Shown here: positions 40,831 to 49,408 of the stretch, piece by piece
Numbering within the stretch: the first letter of the stretch is position 1
How the letters are laid out: every line of letters starts with the position of its first letter
NCBI GenBank assembly: GCA_037200975.1
Contig: JBBCGI010000001.1
Coordinates: forward strand, 496,001-560,000
Reading direction: 5' to 3'
Source of the DNA: Pseudomonadota bacterium
Lineage (GTDB): Bacteria > Pseudomonadota > Gammaproteobacteria > Steroidobacterales > Steroidobacteraceae
DNA length: 64,000 bases
The notes under the pieces: model-generated
What the model was told of the DNA's origin: nothing
The model's database searches: none
What the model saw: only the letters and a program-made list of their open reading frames with translations
Translations under genes and position numbers: made by a program

Positions 40831-43800
40831 TCAGACCCAGTCCGCAGTGCCCGCGTCCGTGCGGGAAGTCTTTTTGAACGCAACCCTGCCAGGGATATGT
40901 AGTTCGATCGTCGTACCCTCACCAGGCTTGCTCTTGACGAGAAGGTGTCCGCGAATACGTGCGGCTCGTTCCTGCATACCCTTGATTCCCCAATGGCCCG
41001 CGGGCGCGAGTTTGTGCGTATCGAATCCTTGCCCGTCATCCTTCACTTCGATCAGCATCGACGAACGCTGGAACGCAATCCGCATATCGATGCGCGTCGC
41101 CTGGGCGTGGCGGAAGGCGTTGGTGACGCCTTCGGTAGCAATTCGAAATGCTTCCTCGAGCACCACGGGGTGGAGCTCTCTCGCTGCTCCTTCGACGGAC
41201 AATTCGAAGCGCGCGCGGTGATCCCGCATCATTTCACTGCCGAAGATGCGCAGGGCTTCGGACAGATCGCCATCCTCGAGCGTCGAGGCACGCAGGTTCG
41301 TCACCTTGCGGCGTCCGTCCGCGAGCACGTCGTCCGCGCGCTCGAGTGCGTCCTCCATGAGCGCGCGCGCGGGCTCGTGCGCAGGTATGCGGTCCAGCGC
41401 AAGCTGGAAGCGCAACATCAACCCCTGCACGCCCTGCAGGAACGTGTCGTGAAGATCGCGTGCGATGCGTTCTCGCTCCACGATTCGCTCTTCGAGTCGC
41501 AGGCGCAGTTGTGCCTTCGCCTGGCGTAACCACCAGGAAAAAACCAGCAGCAGCAGACCCAGCGCGGCCAAAACCCACAGCGCGGTGAACCAGCCCGTTT
41601 GCATGAACGTGGGCGGAACAATGAGGTCGATCGCGGCGCCGGCGTCGTTCCACAAGCCATCGTTGTTAGACGCGATCACGCGGAAGCGGTATTGGCCGGG
41701 TTTGAGATCGGTATAAAACGCCTGGCGACGCGTGCCGACATCCTGCCAGGCCGACTCGTGACCTTCGAGCCGGTATTTGAAGCGAACGCGCTCGGGGACG
41801 GTGAGGCTCAGCGCGGTATAAGCGATCTCGAGATTGCGCGTCTTGGCAGGCAGCCTGAGCGCACCTCTCAACGTGAAAGCATCGTGGTTCATGCCGTCGG
41901 CCTGCACCGTCTTCACGTACACCGTGGGAATATTGGTGTTGCGGGATCTGTGCACCGGGTCAGTCCAGGCGACGCCATCACCGGTGGCGAACCACACCCG
42001 ACCGTCTTCGCCAACTACGAGTGTCGGCAGCGGCCGAACCGAAATCGGGCCGCTCGGCATTCCATCGAGGGCATTGAGCACGGTGTGGGCGACGGGGTGA
42101 CTCGCGTCGGTGCCCAGCTTCCGGATTTCTGCCGCATCGATGTGCACGGCACCCTGCGCGGTGTTCAGCCACAGGTCACCATCGGGCAGCTCTCCTATTC
42201 CGGAGACGGTCGAGAACTGGACACCCCCGGCGCCCGCGACCGGATGGAAGGCGCTTCCGTCAAACCAGGCGAGACCGCGCTCGCTTCCAACCCACATGTG
42301 GTTTCCACGCACGGTCACCGCCAGGACCGCGCCAGCGTCCAGCCCGTCGGTGGCACCGAAGATTGTGATGCGACCGTTCTCGAGTCGAGCGAGGCGACTG
42401 TTCGCATAGCCGAGCCACAAGCGTCCCTGCTCATCAGCCTTCAATACGGTGGCCGGTTCCGCGGGGAGCGCGTCGTAACCGTCGCGCGCAATCCAGTCAT
42501 TCCCTTCGACCCGATACACACCGACGCGCGCGATGGAGACCCACAGCGCCCCCGCCTTGTCCATGGCCATCGCTTGAATCTCGCCGGAACCGGCGCCGGG
42601 AGATTTGAGAGCCTTCGGCGGCTCGATGGAATGCCACCGCCCTTGCCGCAGATGCCGGATCTGGTTTCGCGTGCCGATCCACAGGTCGCCGAGCGGGTCT
42701 GTGTAGAAACAGGTGAACCAGGCATCCGGCGCTTTTCCCGGCGGAGGATCGGCCGGCATCGCCCTTCCCGAGTCGCGTGCAATCCTGAAAAGATCCTTCC
42801 GGGCGGCACCGAACCAGACGCCATCACCGGCAGGGGCTATCACTGCGGGCCCGACAGCGACTCTAACCACTGCCGGTTCGCGCAGCATGACGAGCCCAGC
42901 GGAAGTACCCAGCCAGATATTTCCCTCCAGATCCTCGAGGGCGGTATTTGTATAGGAGCTTGCCTGGGGCGGTGTCGCCGAAGCCAGTTCGTCCCCGCGG
43001 ATTTCGCTCATTGCGGAATCCGACAGCCTCAAACGGCGTACACGCTTGTTCGTCACCAGCCAGTAGTAGCCATGGCGATCGAAGAGACCCATCGAAAAAT
43101 CCTCTGCCGCGCTACCGCTTCCCAGCTTTATGCGCGTGGTTCTATCTTTGGTCGGAGCGCGCAGTGAGATCGTGTCTTCGGAATCCTGCGATAACACCCA
43201 CACGGTGCCGTCTGGCGATCGGTTGAGGCTTGACCGCGTATTGGTGTCCGGAAGCACCACACCTATCTCTTCGAAACGACGCGTGCCCGGCCGAAGCGTG
43301 ACGACGGCGCGACCCGAGATCGCCCAAAGACCACCCTCTCCGTCTGCGAGGCCCCAGTCGAGGCGCCTGGGTGCATTCCATGTCGCGTCGGGCGCGACCC
43401 ACTTTCCATCGTGCAGGTAGAAGAACCCGCGCGTAGTGCCCGCCCATAACCTGCCCGCGGCGTCCTTCACGAAATACAGCACGGATCCGCGCGGCAGTCC
43501 TTCAGCTTGGGAGTAGTGCGTGATCTGGCCGTCCCGGATGAATGTCGCACCCCCGAAGCCGTAGCCCACCCAGAGCCCTCCATCCGGAGGCGCCCACAGC
43601 GCAAAGATGTTGCTGGACAGCTGTTTATCGCCGAAGCCGACACGCTCGAACTGGACGCCGTCGAACCGGAACAGTCCGGTCGTCGAGCCCACCCATAGAT
43701 AGCCGTCGGCGGATTGCGCCATCGCCTGGATGCCGGTGGGAGCACCGTCCCGGGCGGTCCACTCGGTGGAATAGAGCTGGTCGACTGCCACTTCCGGCGG

Positions 43801-43884
43801 CCCCGCGCGCAGCGGGGCACACAGCAGCAACGCGGCGAGTGGCAACAGAAAAACCCGCAACGCGCGGCGTGAGGAACGTGGCAT
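40831..43884 (-). CDS. Propeller histidine kinase (copy 2)
   Basis: 1017 aa, same architecture as the next gene, with His812 (IARDLHDTFLQG). Long stretches are identical between the two (for example AKTRNLEIAYTALSLTVPER), especially in the Y_Y_Y, membrane and kinase parts. The propeller faces differ more, as expected if the copies diverged in ligand. ATG 43884 follows AGGGA. It is the first gene of the cluster, and the 153-bp gap upstream may hold the shared promoter. Confidence 0.88.
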   Translation of the reverse strand: MPRSSRRALRVFLLPLAALLLCAPLRAGPPEVAVDQLYSTEWTARDGAPTGIQAMAQSADGYLWVGSTTGLFRFDGVQFERVGFGDKQLSSNIFALWAPPDGGLWVGYGFGGATFIRDGQITHYSQAEGLPRGSVLYFVKDAAGRLWAGTTRGFFYLHDGKWVAPDATWNAPRRLDWGLADGEGGLWAISGRAVVTLRPGTRRFEEIGVVLPDTNTRSSLNRSPDGTVWVLSQDSEDTISLRAPTKDRTTRIKLGSGSAAEDFSMGLFDRHGYYWLVTNKRVRRLRLSDSAMSEIRGDELASATPPQASSYTNTALEDLEGNIWLGTSAGLVMLREPAVVRVAVGPAVIAPAGDGVWFGAARKDLFRIARDSGRAMPADPPPGKAPDAWFTCFYTDPLGDLWIGTRNQIRHLRQGRWHSIEPPKALKSPGAGSGEIQAMAMDKAGALWVSIARVGVYRVEGNDWIARDGYDALPAEPATVLKADEQGRLWLGYANSRLARLENGRITIFGATDGLDAGAVLAVTVRGNHMWVGSERGLAWFDGSAFHPVAGAGGVQFSTVSGIGELPDGDLWLNTAQGAVHIDAAEIRKLGTDASHPVAHTVLNALDGMPSGPISVRPLPTLVVGEDGRVWFATGDGVAWTDPVHRSRNTNIPTVYVKTVQADGMNHDAFTLRGALRLPAKTRNLEIAYTALSLTVPERVRFKYRLEGHESAWQDVGTRRQAFYTDLKPGQYRFRVIASNNDGLWNDAGAAIDLIVPPTFMQTGWFTALWVLAALGLLLLVFSWWLRQAKAQLRLRLEERIVERERIARDLHDTFLQGVQGLMLRFQLALDRIPAHEPARALMEDALERADDVLADGRRKVTNLRASTLEDGDLSEALRIFGSEMMRDHRARFELSVEGAARELHPVVLEEAFRIATEGVTNAFRHAQATRIDMRIAFQRSSMLIEVKDDGQGFDTHKLAPAGHWGIKGMQERAARIRGHLLVKSKPGEGTTIELHIPGRVAFKKTSRTDAGTADWV

Positions 43885-44037
43885 AGGTCCCTGGCTGTTC
43901 TGGTCTTCGCGGGCACCTCACAAGGTCACACGCAATCCCAGCTTCGGCCCTTTGCCGGCCGCGGTCAATTATGGGATTCGTCAACTTTGTTGCCGACGCA
44001 TCCTCACTACTCATGCCAGCGCCGACCGGCGGCGCAA

Positions 44038-44607
44038 TCACGCACGCATTTTTGCAGCGCCTGCTTCCGTGCCCGCGCAACCAAACAGGTCGGCCTGTGC
44101 GGTTTCGAGCGCAAGCAGCCTGGCCTTGTTTTCCAGACCGCCGCCGAAACCGGTCAACGTTCCGTTCGATCCGATCACGCGATGACAGGGGGCAACGATG
44201 GAGATCGGGTTTCTGCCGTTGGCCGCGCCGACCGCGCGTATGGCCGTGGGATGTCCGATGAGCGTCGCGACCTGGGCGTAAGTCCGCGTCTCCCCGTAAG
44301 GAATCGTCAGCAGCGCCGACCATACCTGGCGCTGAAAATCCGTGCCGTGAAAGTCCAGCACCAGATCGAATGCCCGGCGCTCGCCACCGAAGTACTCGCG
44401 CAGTTGGCGTTCGGTTTCCGTGAGCACAGGATGCGCGCCCGCTGTGACTACCGCACCGGACCGCAAATGAAGTCCCGGTTCGTCGCGCCAGAGGATGGCG
44501 GCGAGCCCCGCATCGCTCGCAAACAACCGCAGCTCGCCCACGGGCGATTCGATCGACTTGCGAACATAGCAATGGTGGGCAGGTACCGGCATCGCGGACG
44601 GAAGCAT
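44038..44607 (-). CDS. ogt: Methylated-DNA--protein-cysteine methyltransferase
   Basis: About 189 aa from ATG 44607; earlier and later in-frame starts (44652, 44592) are possible. The suicide alkyl-acceptor motif is IVAPCHRVIGSNG, preceded by the helix-turn-helix QRQVWSALLTIPYGETRTYA and the Asn hinge GAANGRNP. It repairs O6-methylguanine and related lesions. The C-terminal extra Gly/Ala-rich tail has no known role. Confidence 0.92.
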   Translation of the reverse strand: MLPSAMPVPAHHCYVRKSIESPVGELRLFASDAGLAAILWRDEPGLHLRSGAVVTAGAHPVLTETERQLREYFGGERRAFDLVLDFHGTDFQRQVWSALLTIPYGETRTYAQVATLIGHPTAIRAVGAANGRNPISIVAPCHRVIGSNGTLTGFGGGLENKARLLALETAQADLFGCAGTEAGAAKMRA

Positions 44608-44704
44608 ACACGCGCGCCCGCAGCACCATGACCTGTCCCCGCGCGTGACCACAGCGGCAATCTGACTTAGATTGCGTCACCGTTTTCTGCTGGCCGGGGG
44701 AGGC

Positions 44705-46810
44705 ATGGACTTTAAACGCGCCGGCGCACTCGCCGCCTGGCTGCTCGCATCGATCGGCATGGCGCAGGCAGACAGCGACTGGCCCGCTTACGGCGGCGAT
44801 GCCTCGAAAATGCGCCACTCGCCGCTGACGCAGATCAATCGCGGCAACGTCAAACAACTCGCGCTCGCCTGGAGCTACGACACGGGCGAGAAAGGCGACA
44901 CGCAGACGCAGCCCATCGTGATCGGGCGCGTGTTGTACGGATATTCGCCGACACACAAGGCGTTCGCCCTCGACGCGGTCACCGGCAAACAACTCTGGAT
45001 GTTCGATTCGGGCATCGCCGGAGTGGGCGCGAATCGCGGCCTCATGTACTGGTCCGATGGAAAACAGGCGCGTGTATTCGCGGCAGTCGACAATTTCATC
45101 TACGCGCTCGACGCCGCCAGCGGCCAACCTATCGAAGGCTTCGGCAAAGCCGGCCGCATCGACCTGCGCGAGAACCTCGGCCGCGATCCCGCATCGCAAT
45201 CCGTCCGGCTCACGAGTCCGGGCGTCATCTTCGAAGACCTCATGATCGTTGGCGGACGAGTCGGCGAAAATCTGCCCGCCTCTCCCGGCCACGTGCGCGC
45301 GTATGACGTCAAAAGCGGCGCGTTGCGCTGGACCTTCCGCACCATTCCGCAATCCGGCGAACCGGGTTACGAAACCTGGCCCGGGGATGCGTGGCAGTAC
45401 ACCGGCGGCGTAAACAGCTGGCCGGGCATGACCCTCGACGCCAGGCGCGGCGTCGTGTTCGTTCCAACCGGGTCGGCGGCCTCGGACTTCTACGGTGGCA
45501 ATCGCAAGGGCGACAATCTGTACGCGAACTGCCTGCTCGCGCTCGATGCCGCCACCGGCAAACTGCGCTGGCATTTCCAGTTCGTGAAACACGACGTGCT
45601 GGACCGGGACTTGCCCACGGCCCCCACACTGGTCACGCTGCGCTTGAAGGGAAAAGCTGTCGATGTATTGGTGCAGACGACCAAGCAAGGTTTCGTCTTC
45701 GTCCTCGATCGCGACACCGGCAAGCCGGTATTTCCGCTCGAAGAAGTGGCCGCGCCGGTTTCGGACGTGCCCGGTGAGGTGTCCCATCCGTCCTATCTAC
45801 GCCCGGCGTCGCCCGCTCCGTACGCGCGGCAACGCCTGACCGCGAACGACCTCACCACCCGCACGCCGGAGGCTAACAGCTGGGCGCGCGCGCAATTCGC
45901 GCAGCTCCTGAGCGACGGCCCGTTCAAGCCGCTCAGCGTCGGGGTCGACTCGACTATCTACCCCGGATTCGATGGCGGCGCCGAATGGGGTGGCCCGGCA
46001 TACGACCCCGACACGGGCCTGCTGTACGTGAACGCCAATGAAATGGCGTGGCTCGGATCGCTCGCGCCGAACGACACGGGCCGTAGCAGCGGCAAGTCCA
46101 TCTACCTGCGCGACTGCGCGGCCTGCCATGGCGACAACGGCCAGGGTTCGCCGCCGCAATTTCCCTCGTTGACCAACATCGGCGATCGCCTGCCGGCAGA
46201 TCAATTCGCCGAACGGGTGCGCAAGGGCGGTGGCCGCATGCCGGCGTTTCCCAATCTGCAGGATGAGGCGTTGCACGCGATCAACACGTTCCTGACGAGC
46301 GGCGCCGACATTCCGGCCGGAGCGGCCGATACGTCGCCCGCCAACCAGGAATACCGCTTCACCGGCTACCGTCGCTGGCTGGATCCGCAAGGATATCCGG
46401 CGGTCGGTTTGCCCTGGGGCACGCTGAACGCGATCGAACTGGCGACCGGTAAGTACATCTGGCGCATCCCATTCGGCGAATTTCCCGAGCTCGCCGCGCG
46501 CGGCATGAAGGACACCGGCAGCGAAAACTACGGTGGCCCGCTCGTGACCTCGGGCGGCCTGTTGTTCATCGGCGCGACGATTCACGACCGCAAGTTCCGC
46601 GCGTTCGACAAGCGCGATGGCACGCTGCTGTGGGAAGCGGCGCTGCCGTTTTCTGCTGACGCGACCCCCATCACCTATCAGATCGATGGACGTCAGTTCG
46701 TCGCAATCTTCGCCAGCGGTGGCAAGGAAAGGAGCGGTTCTGGCGGAGGTGTGTACCTGGCCTACGCGCTGCGCGCGACGAAGTCGATAGATACCGAATT
46801 GATGCAGTAA
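44705..46810 (+). CDS. PQQ-dependent dehydrogenase with embedded cytochrome c
   Basis: 701 aa with a signal peptide (residues 1-27, SIGMAQA), so periplasmic. Propeller motifs (DWPAYGGDASKMRHSPL, FDSGIAGVGANRG, GGVNSWPGMTLD) place it with membrane-associated glucose or alcohol quinoprotein dehydrogenases. A c-type haem site, CAACH at residues 471-475 with a downstream Met (GGGRMPAF), is inserted between propeller blades. Electrons could therefore pass from PQQH2 to haem in the same chain. The substrate is unknown, and no PQQ synthesis genes are nearby. Its 3' end overlaps the convergent msrB by 49 nt. Confidence 0.85.
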   Translation: MDFKRAGALAAWLLASIGMAQADSDWPAYGGDASKMRHSPLTQINRGNVKQLALAWSYDTGEKGDTQTQPIVIGRVLYGYSPTHKAFALDAVTGKQLWMFDSGIAGVGANRGLMYWSDGKQARVFAAVDNFIYALDAASGQPIEGFGKAGRIDLRENLGRDPASQSVRLTSPGVIFEDLMIVGGRVGENLPASPGHVRAYDVKSGALRWTFRTIPQSGEPGYETWPGDAWQYTGGVNSWPGMTLDARRGVVFVPTGSAASDFYGGNRKGDNLYANCLLALDAATGKLRWHFQFVKHDVLDRDLPTAPTLVTLRLKGKAVDVLVQTTKQGFVFVLDRDTGKPVFPLEEVAAPVSDVPGEVSHPSYLRPASPAPYARQRLTANDLTTRTPEANSWARAQFAQLLSDGPFKPLSVGVDSTIYPGFDGGAEWGGPAYDPDTGLLYVNANEMAWLGSLAPNDTGRSSGKSIYLRDCAACHGDNGQGSPPQFPSLTNIGDRLPADQFAERVRKGGGRMPAFPNLQDEALHAINTFLTSGADIPAGAADTSPANQEYRFTGYRRWLDPQGYPAVGLPWGTLNAIELATGKYIWRIPFGEFPELAARGMKDTGSENYGGPLVTSGGLLFIGATIHDRKFRAFDKRDGTLLWEAALPFSADATPITYQIDGRQFVAIFASGGKERSGSGGGVYLAYALRATKSIDTELMQ

Positions 46811-47328
46811 CGCAGTCCGGTCGGCTCGGGCCCGTCCGCGAATACATGCCCGAGGTGCCCGTTGCAGCGCGCGCAATGCACCTCGATCCCGAACATGCGG
46901 CTGCCGCCCTCGGATTCGGCCACGTTCACTTTCGACAGCGGCTTCCAGAAGCTGGGCCAGCCCGTGCCCGAATCGAACTTGTACTTCGAATCGAACAACG
47001 TGGTCTCGCAGCAGATGCAGCGATACAGGCCGTCAGCGTGGTTGTCGTTGTACTTGCCCGTGAACGGCCGTTCCGTCCCGGCCTTGCGCGCCACGAGGAA
47101 CGACAACTCGGAAAGTTGTTTGCGCCACTCGTCGTCCGATTTCACGACGCGCGGCACCTTGGCCGTGCCCGTGCTGACGCCGGCTGGCGAGAAGTTCTCG
47201 ATGAGCACGTCGGCGGACAACACCGGCGCCTGGTCCGCCGCGCGCGCGCACGCCACCGTGCTCAGCGCCACCGGCACGGCCACCGCTCCCAACAGGAATC
47301 CACGCCGCGAACTACTGAAATCCTGCAT
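46762..47328 (-). CDS. msrB: Peptide-methionine (R)-S-oxide reductase, Tat-exported
   Basis: 188 aa from ATG 47328 (GAGGA, 7-nt spacing). A twin-arginine signal, SSRRGFLLG, is followed by a hydrophobic stretch, so it is exported folded. It has two CxxC zinc pairs (CICC, CARC), GWPSFW, and the catalytic Cys in GLRYCINSVS. It reduces methionine-R-sulfoxide in the periplasm. It is the last gene of the msrA-thioredoxin-msrB operon. Confidence 0.93.
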   Translation of the reverse strand: MQDFSSSRRGFLLGAVAVPVALSTVACARAADQAPVLSADVLIENFSPAGVSTGTAKVPRVVKSDDEWRKQLSELSFLVARKAGTERPFTGKYNDNHADGLYRCICCETTLFDSKYKFDSGTGWPSFWKPLSKVNVAESEGGSRMFGIEVHCARCNGHLGHVFADGPEPTGLRYCINSVSIDFVARSA

Positions 47329-47345
47329 GCCGTTTCCTCGCGTCT

Positions 47346-48449
47346 TCAACCGAAGGTGAACGAAAAAGCCTCGACGTGCGGATCGAGGAACTCGATGGTG
47401 AAATCATGTTCCTGCACACCGCCCTGCTGGCGGATGAGCTGGTACAGGCGCTGCTCGCGCACCACTCCCGCGCCGCTGGCATCGATGTCCATGCCGTGAT
47501 CGGCACCGGGTGGTTTGCCGTCCAGCAACACGCGGAATCGCACCGGCTCGCCTTTCGGACCAGGACCCAGCACGAGGTGCAGGTCACGCGCCTTGAAACG
47601 AAACTTGATGCGGCCCGGCGCCGCCTGCAGCTGCGCCTTCTCGCGCGACACGAGCCAGCGTCCGGCCAACGCCCATTCGTTGAGCGCGATTTGCGCCGGC
47701 AGTTGATAGTCCTTCACCGCGTCGGGCTCGAACGAACCGGGCGATGTGAAATTCTCGCCGCGCGCGAAACCCAGGTAAGTTTCCGGCGACTCGATGTTCG
47801 CGACATCGGCGGCGGCGGTGACACCCTCGCCCGCGGCCGCGTCGACCGGCGGAGGAAGGTTCGCTACGCCGGCCTCGGTCAACAAGGCACGGATCGTGTG
47901 TTCCGACTCCGCATATTTGCCCTCGCCATAGTGATGGCCGCGAATCCTGCCTTCTGCGTCGATGAAATAGTGCGCGGGCCAGAAACGATTGTCGTACGCC
48001 TTCCAGATGGCGAAATCGTTGTCGAGGACCACGGGGTATTCGATGTGGAACTTCTGGATCGCCATGCGCACGTTGGCAGCGTCTTTCTCGAAGCCGAATT
48101 CAGGCGAATGAACACCGATGATCACGAGGCCGGAATCGCGATAACGCGCATACCAGGCGTTGATGTACGGCGTCGCGCGCAAACAGTTGATGCACGAGTA
48201 GGTCCAGAAATCGACCACCACCACCTTGCCGCGCAGGGCTTCGCGCGTCAGCGGCGCGGAGTTGATCCAGGTCGCGCCAGCGGGAAATTCCGGCATCTCG
48301 CGATCGGCTGGCGGGGAGCCAGGCGCGGGCGCCGTCACCGGCGCTGCCGCGGCGGCCACCGGTTTCCCGGATGAGTCACAGCCGCCGATCAGCGCGGCAA
48401 CTCCGAACAGGGCCGCAGCGGCGAGACTGCGTTTGACGGCTGACGACAT
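47346..48449 (-). CDS. Thioredoxin-like lipoprotein with DipZ-type C-terminal domain
   Basis: 367 aa. Signal II with lipobox LIGGC at about residue 24, so a lipoprotein. The TlpA/thioredoxin domain has a CINC redox site (YSCINCLRATPYINAW, about residue 85) and IGVHSPEFGFE. The C-terminal 150 residues (FRFKARDLHLVLGPG, FRVLLDGKPPGADHG) match the extra domain of DipZ-like proteins. It probably supplies electrons to the two Msr enzymes on either side. Its ATG shares one base with the msrA stop. Confidence 0.85.
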   Translation of the reverse strand: MSSAVKRSLAAAALFGVAALIGGCDSSGKPVAAAAAPVTAPAPGSPPADREMPEFPAGATWINSAPLTREALRGKVVVVDFWTYSCINCLRATPYINAWYARYRDSGLVIIGVHSPEFGFEKDAANVRMAIQKFHIEYPVVLDNDFAIWKAYDNRFWPAHYFIDAEGRIRGHHYGEGKYAESEHTIRALLTEAGVANLPPPVDAAAGEGVTAAADVANIESPETYLGFARGENFTSPGSFEPDAVKDYQLPAQIALNEWALAGRWLVSREKAQLQAAPGRIKFRFKARDLHLVLGPGPKGEPVRFRVLLDGKPPGADHGMDIDASGAGVVREQRLYQLIRQQGGVQEHDFTIEFLDPHVEAFSFTFG

Positions 48450-49129
48450 CACTTTGTGTTCGCGACCGTGACCGCCCGCGCGTTGTACATCGCGGGGAAC
48501 AGGCGCTCGAAATTGCGCACCTTCGGCAGATCGTTGAAGACGATGTACGGATGAGCCGGGTGGTTCACGAGAAAGTCCTGGTGATAATCCTCGGCGGCAT
48601 AAAACCCCTTGAGCGGATCGAGCTTCGTCACGATCGCGGCCGGATACACCTTGGCCGCGTTCAGCTGCGCAATGTAAGCCTGTGCGATCTCTCTTTGACG
48701 TTCGCTGCCGTAGAAAATCGCCGAGCGGTACTGCGAGCCGGAATCGGGCCCCTGCCGGTTGAGTTGCGTCGGATCGTGCGCCACGGAAAAGAAGATCTGC
48801 AGGATCTGGCCGTACGTGACTTTCGCAGGGTCGTAAACGATCTGCACGGATTCGGCGTGGCCCGTGTCGCCGCCACCCACCGTCCGATAATCCGCATCCG
48901 CCTTCGTGCCGCCGGAGTACCCGGACAACACGTTGCGCACACCGTTCAGATGTTGATAGACGCCCTGCACGCCCCAGAAGCAACCGCCCGCAATGACGGC
49001 GGTCTGAAGACCGCCCGCCGCGGGCTTGTCATCGACCAGCGGCGCGGGGATCTTCACCGCCGCTTCGCTGGCTTGTACGCCGATGCTGGATGTCGCGCAG
49101 AGCAGCAATGCCATGAGAGTCCGTTTCAT
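48449..49129 (-). CDS. msrA: Peptide-methionine (S)-S-oxide reductase, exported
   Basis: 226 aa from the second of two ATGs (49129; AAGGAG at 5-nt spacing; the first is 49132). N-terminal signal peptide ends near GVQASEA. The GCFWG motif with catalytic Cys is at about residue 50, and the family also shows GHAESVQIVYDP and EDYHQDFL. It is the first gene of the operon. Confidence 0.93.
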   Translation of the reverse strand: MKRTLMALLLCATSSIGVQASEAAVKIPAPLVDDKPAAGGLQTAVIAGGCFWGVQGVYQHLNGVRNVLSGYSGGTKADADYRTVGGGDTGHAESVQIVYDPAKVTYGQILQIFFSVAHDPTQLNRQGPDSGSQYRSAIFYGSERQREIAQAYIAQLNAAKVYPAAIVTKLDPLKGFYAAEDYHQDFLVNHPAHPYIVFNDLPKVRNFERLFPAMYNARAVTVANTK

Positions 49130-49315
49130 CATTTCTCCTTCACCGTATACGCAGGAGACCCGGAAAACCGCTGCAATATTTCGCCGCGAGCTCGCATTCT
49201 GTCACCGCGTACAATCCGGCCTCCTCGCGTAAGACCAATTCACGGACCATAGATTCACCGGCCTTCTCTGGTTGATGGCGCTGCAGGAGAATCCCGTGCT
49301 GTATGCCGACTACTC

Positions 49316-49405
49316 TATCTGCGCGCCACGGTGACCGACGGTGCCAGGGTGTCGTTCAGCTACAGCACCGATGGCAGTTCGTTCAGCGCAAGATCGAGTA
49401 ACCCG
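49316..49405 (+). pseudogene. C-terminal scrap of a GH43-like glycosidase
   Basis: In the 276-bp gap before kup, the frame starting at 49316 reads YLRATVTDGARVSFSYSTDG, which resembles the last beta-sandwich strands of GH43-type enzymes. No start, catalytic domain or upstream continuation is present, so it is probably the relic of a deleted gene. Confidence 0.35.
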
Positions 49406-49408
49406 CGG

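Noticed and set aside
40794-41039. N-terminal extension of kinase copy 1
   Set aside because: It overlaps the end of kinase copy 2 and precedes a clear signal peptide.
41599-43167. Plus-strand 522-aa frame
   Set aside because: Antisense shadow of the second propeller kinase.
43625-45787. Minus-strand 720-aa frame
   Set aside because: It runs antisense through the PQQ gene and out of frame through ogt and the kinase; it lacks any domain.
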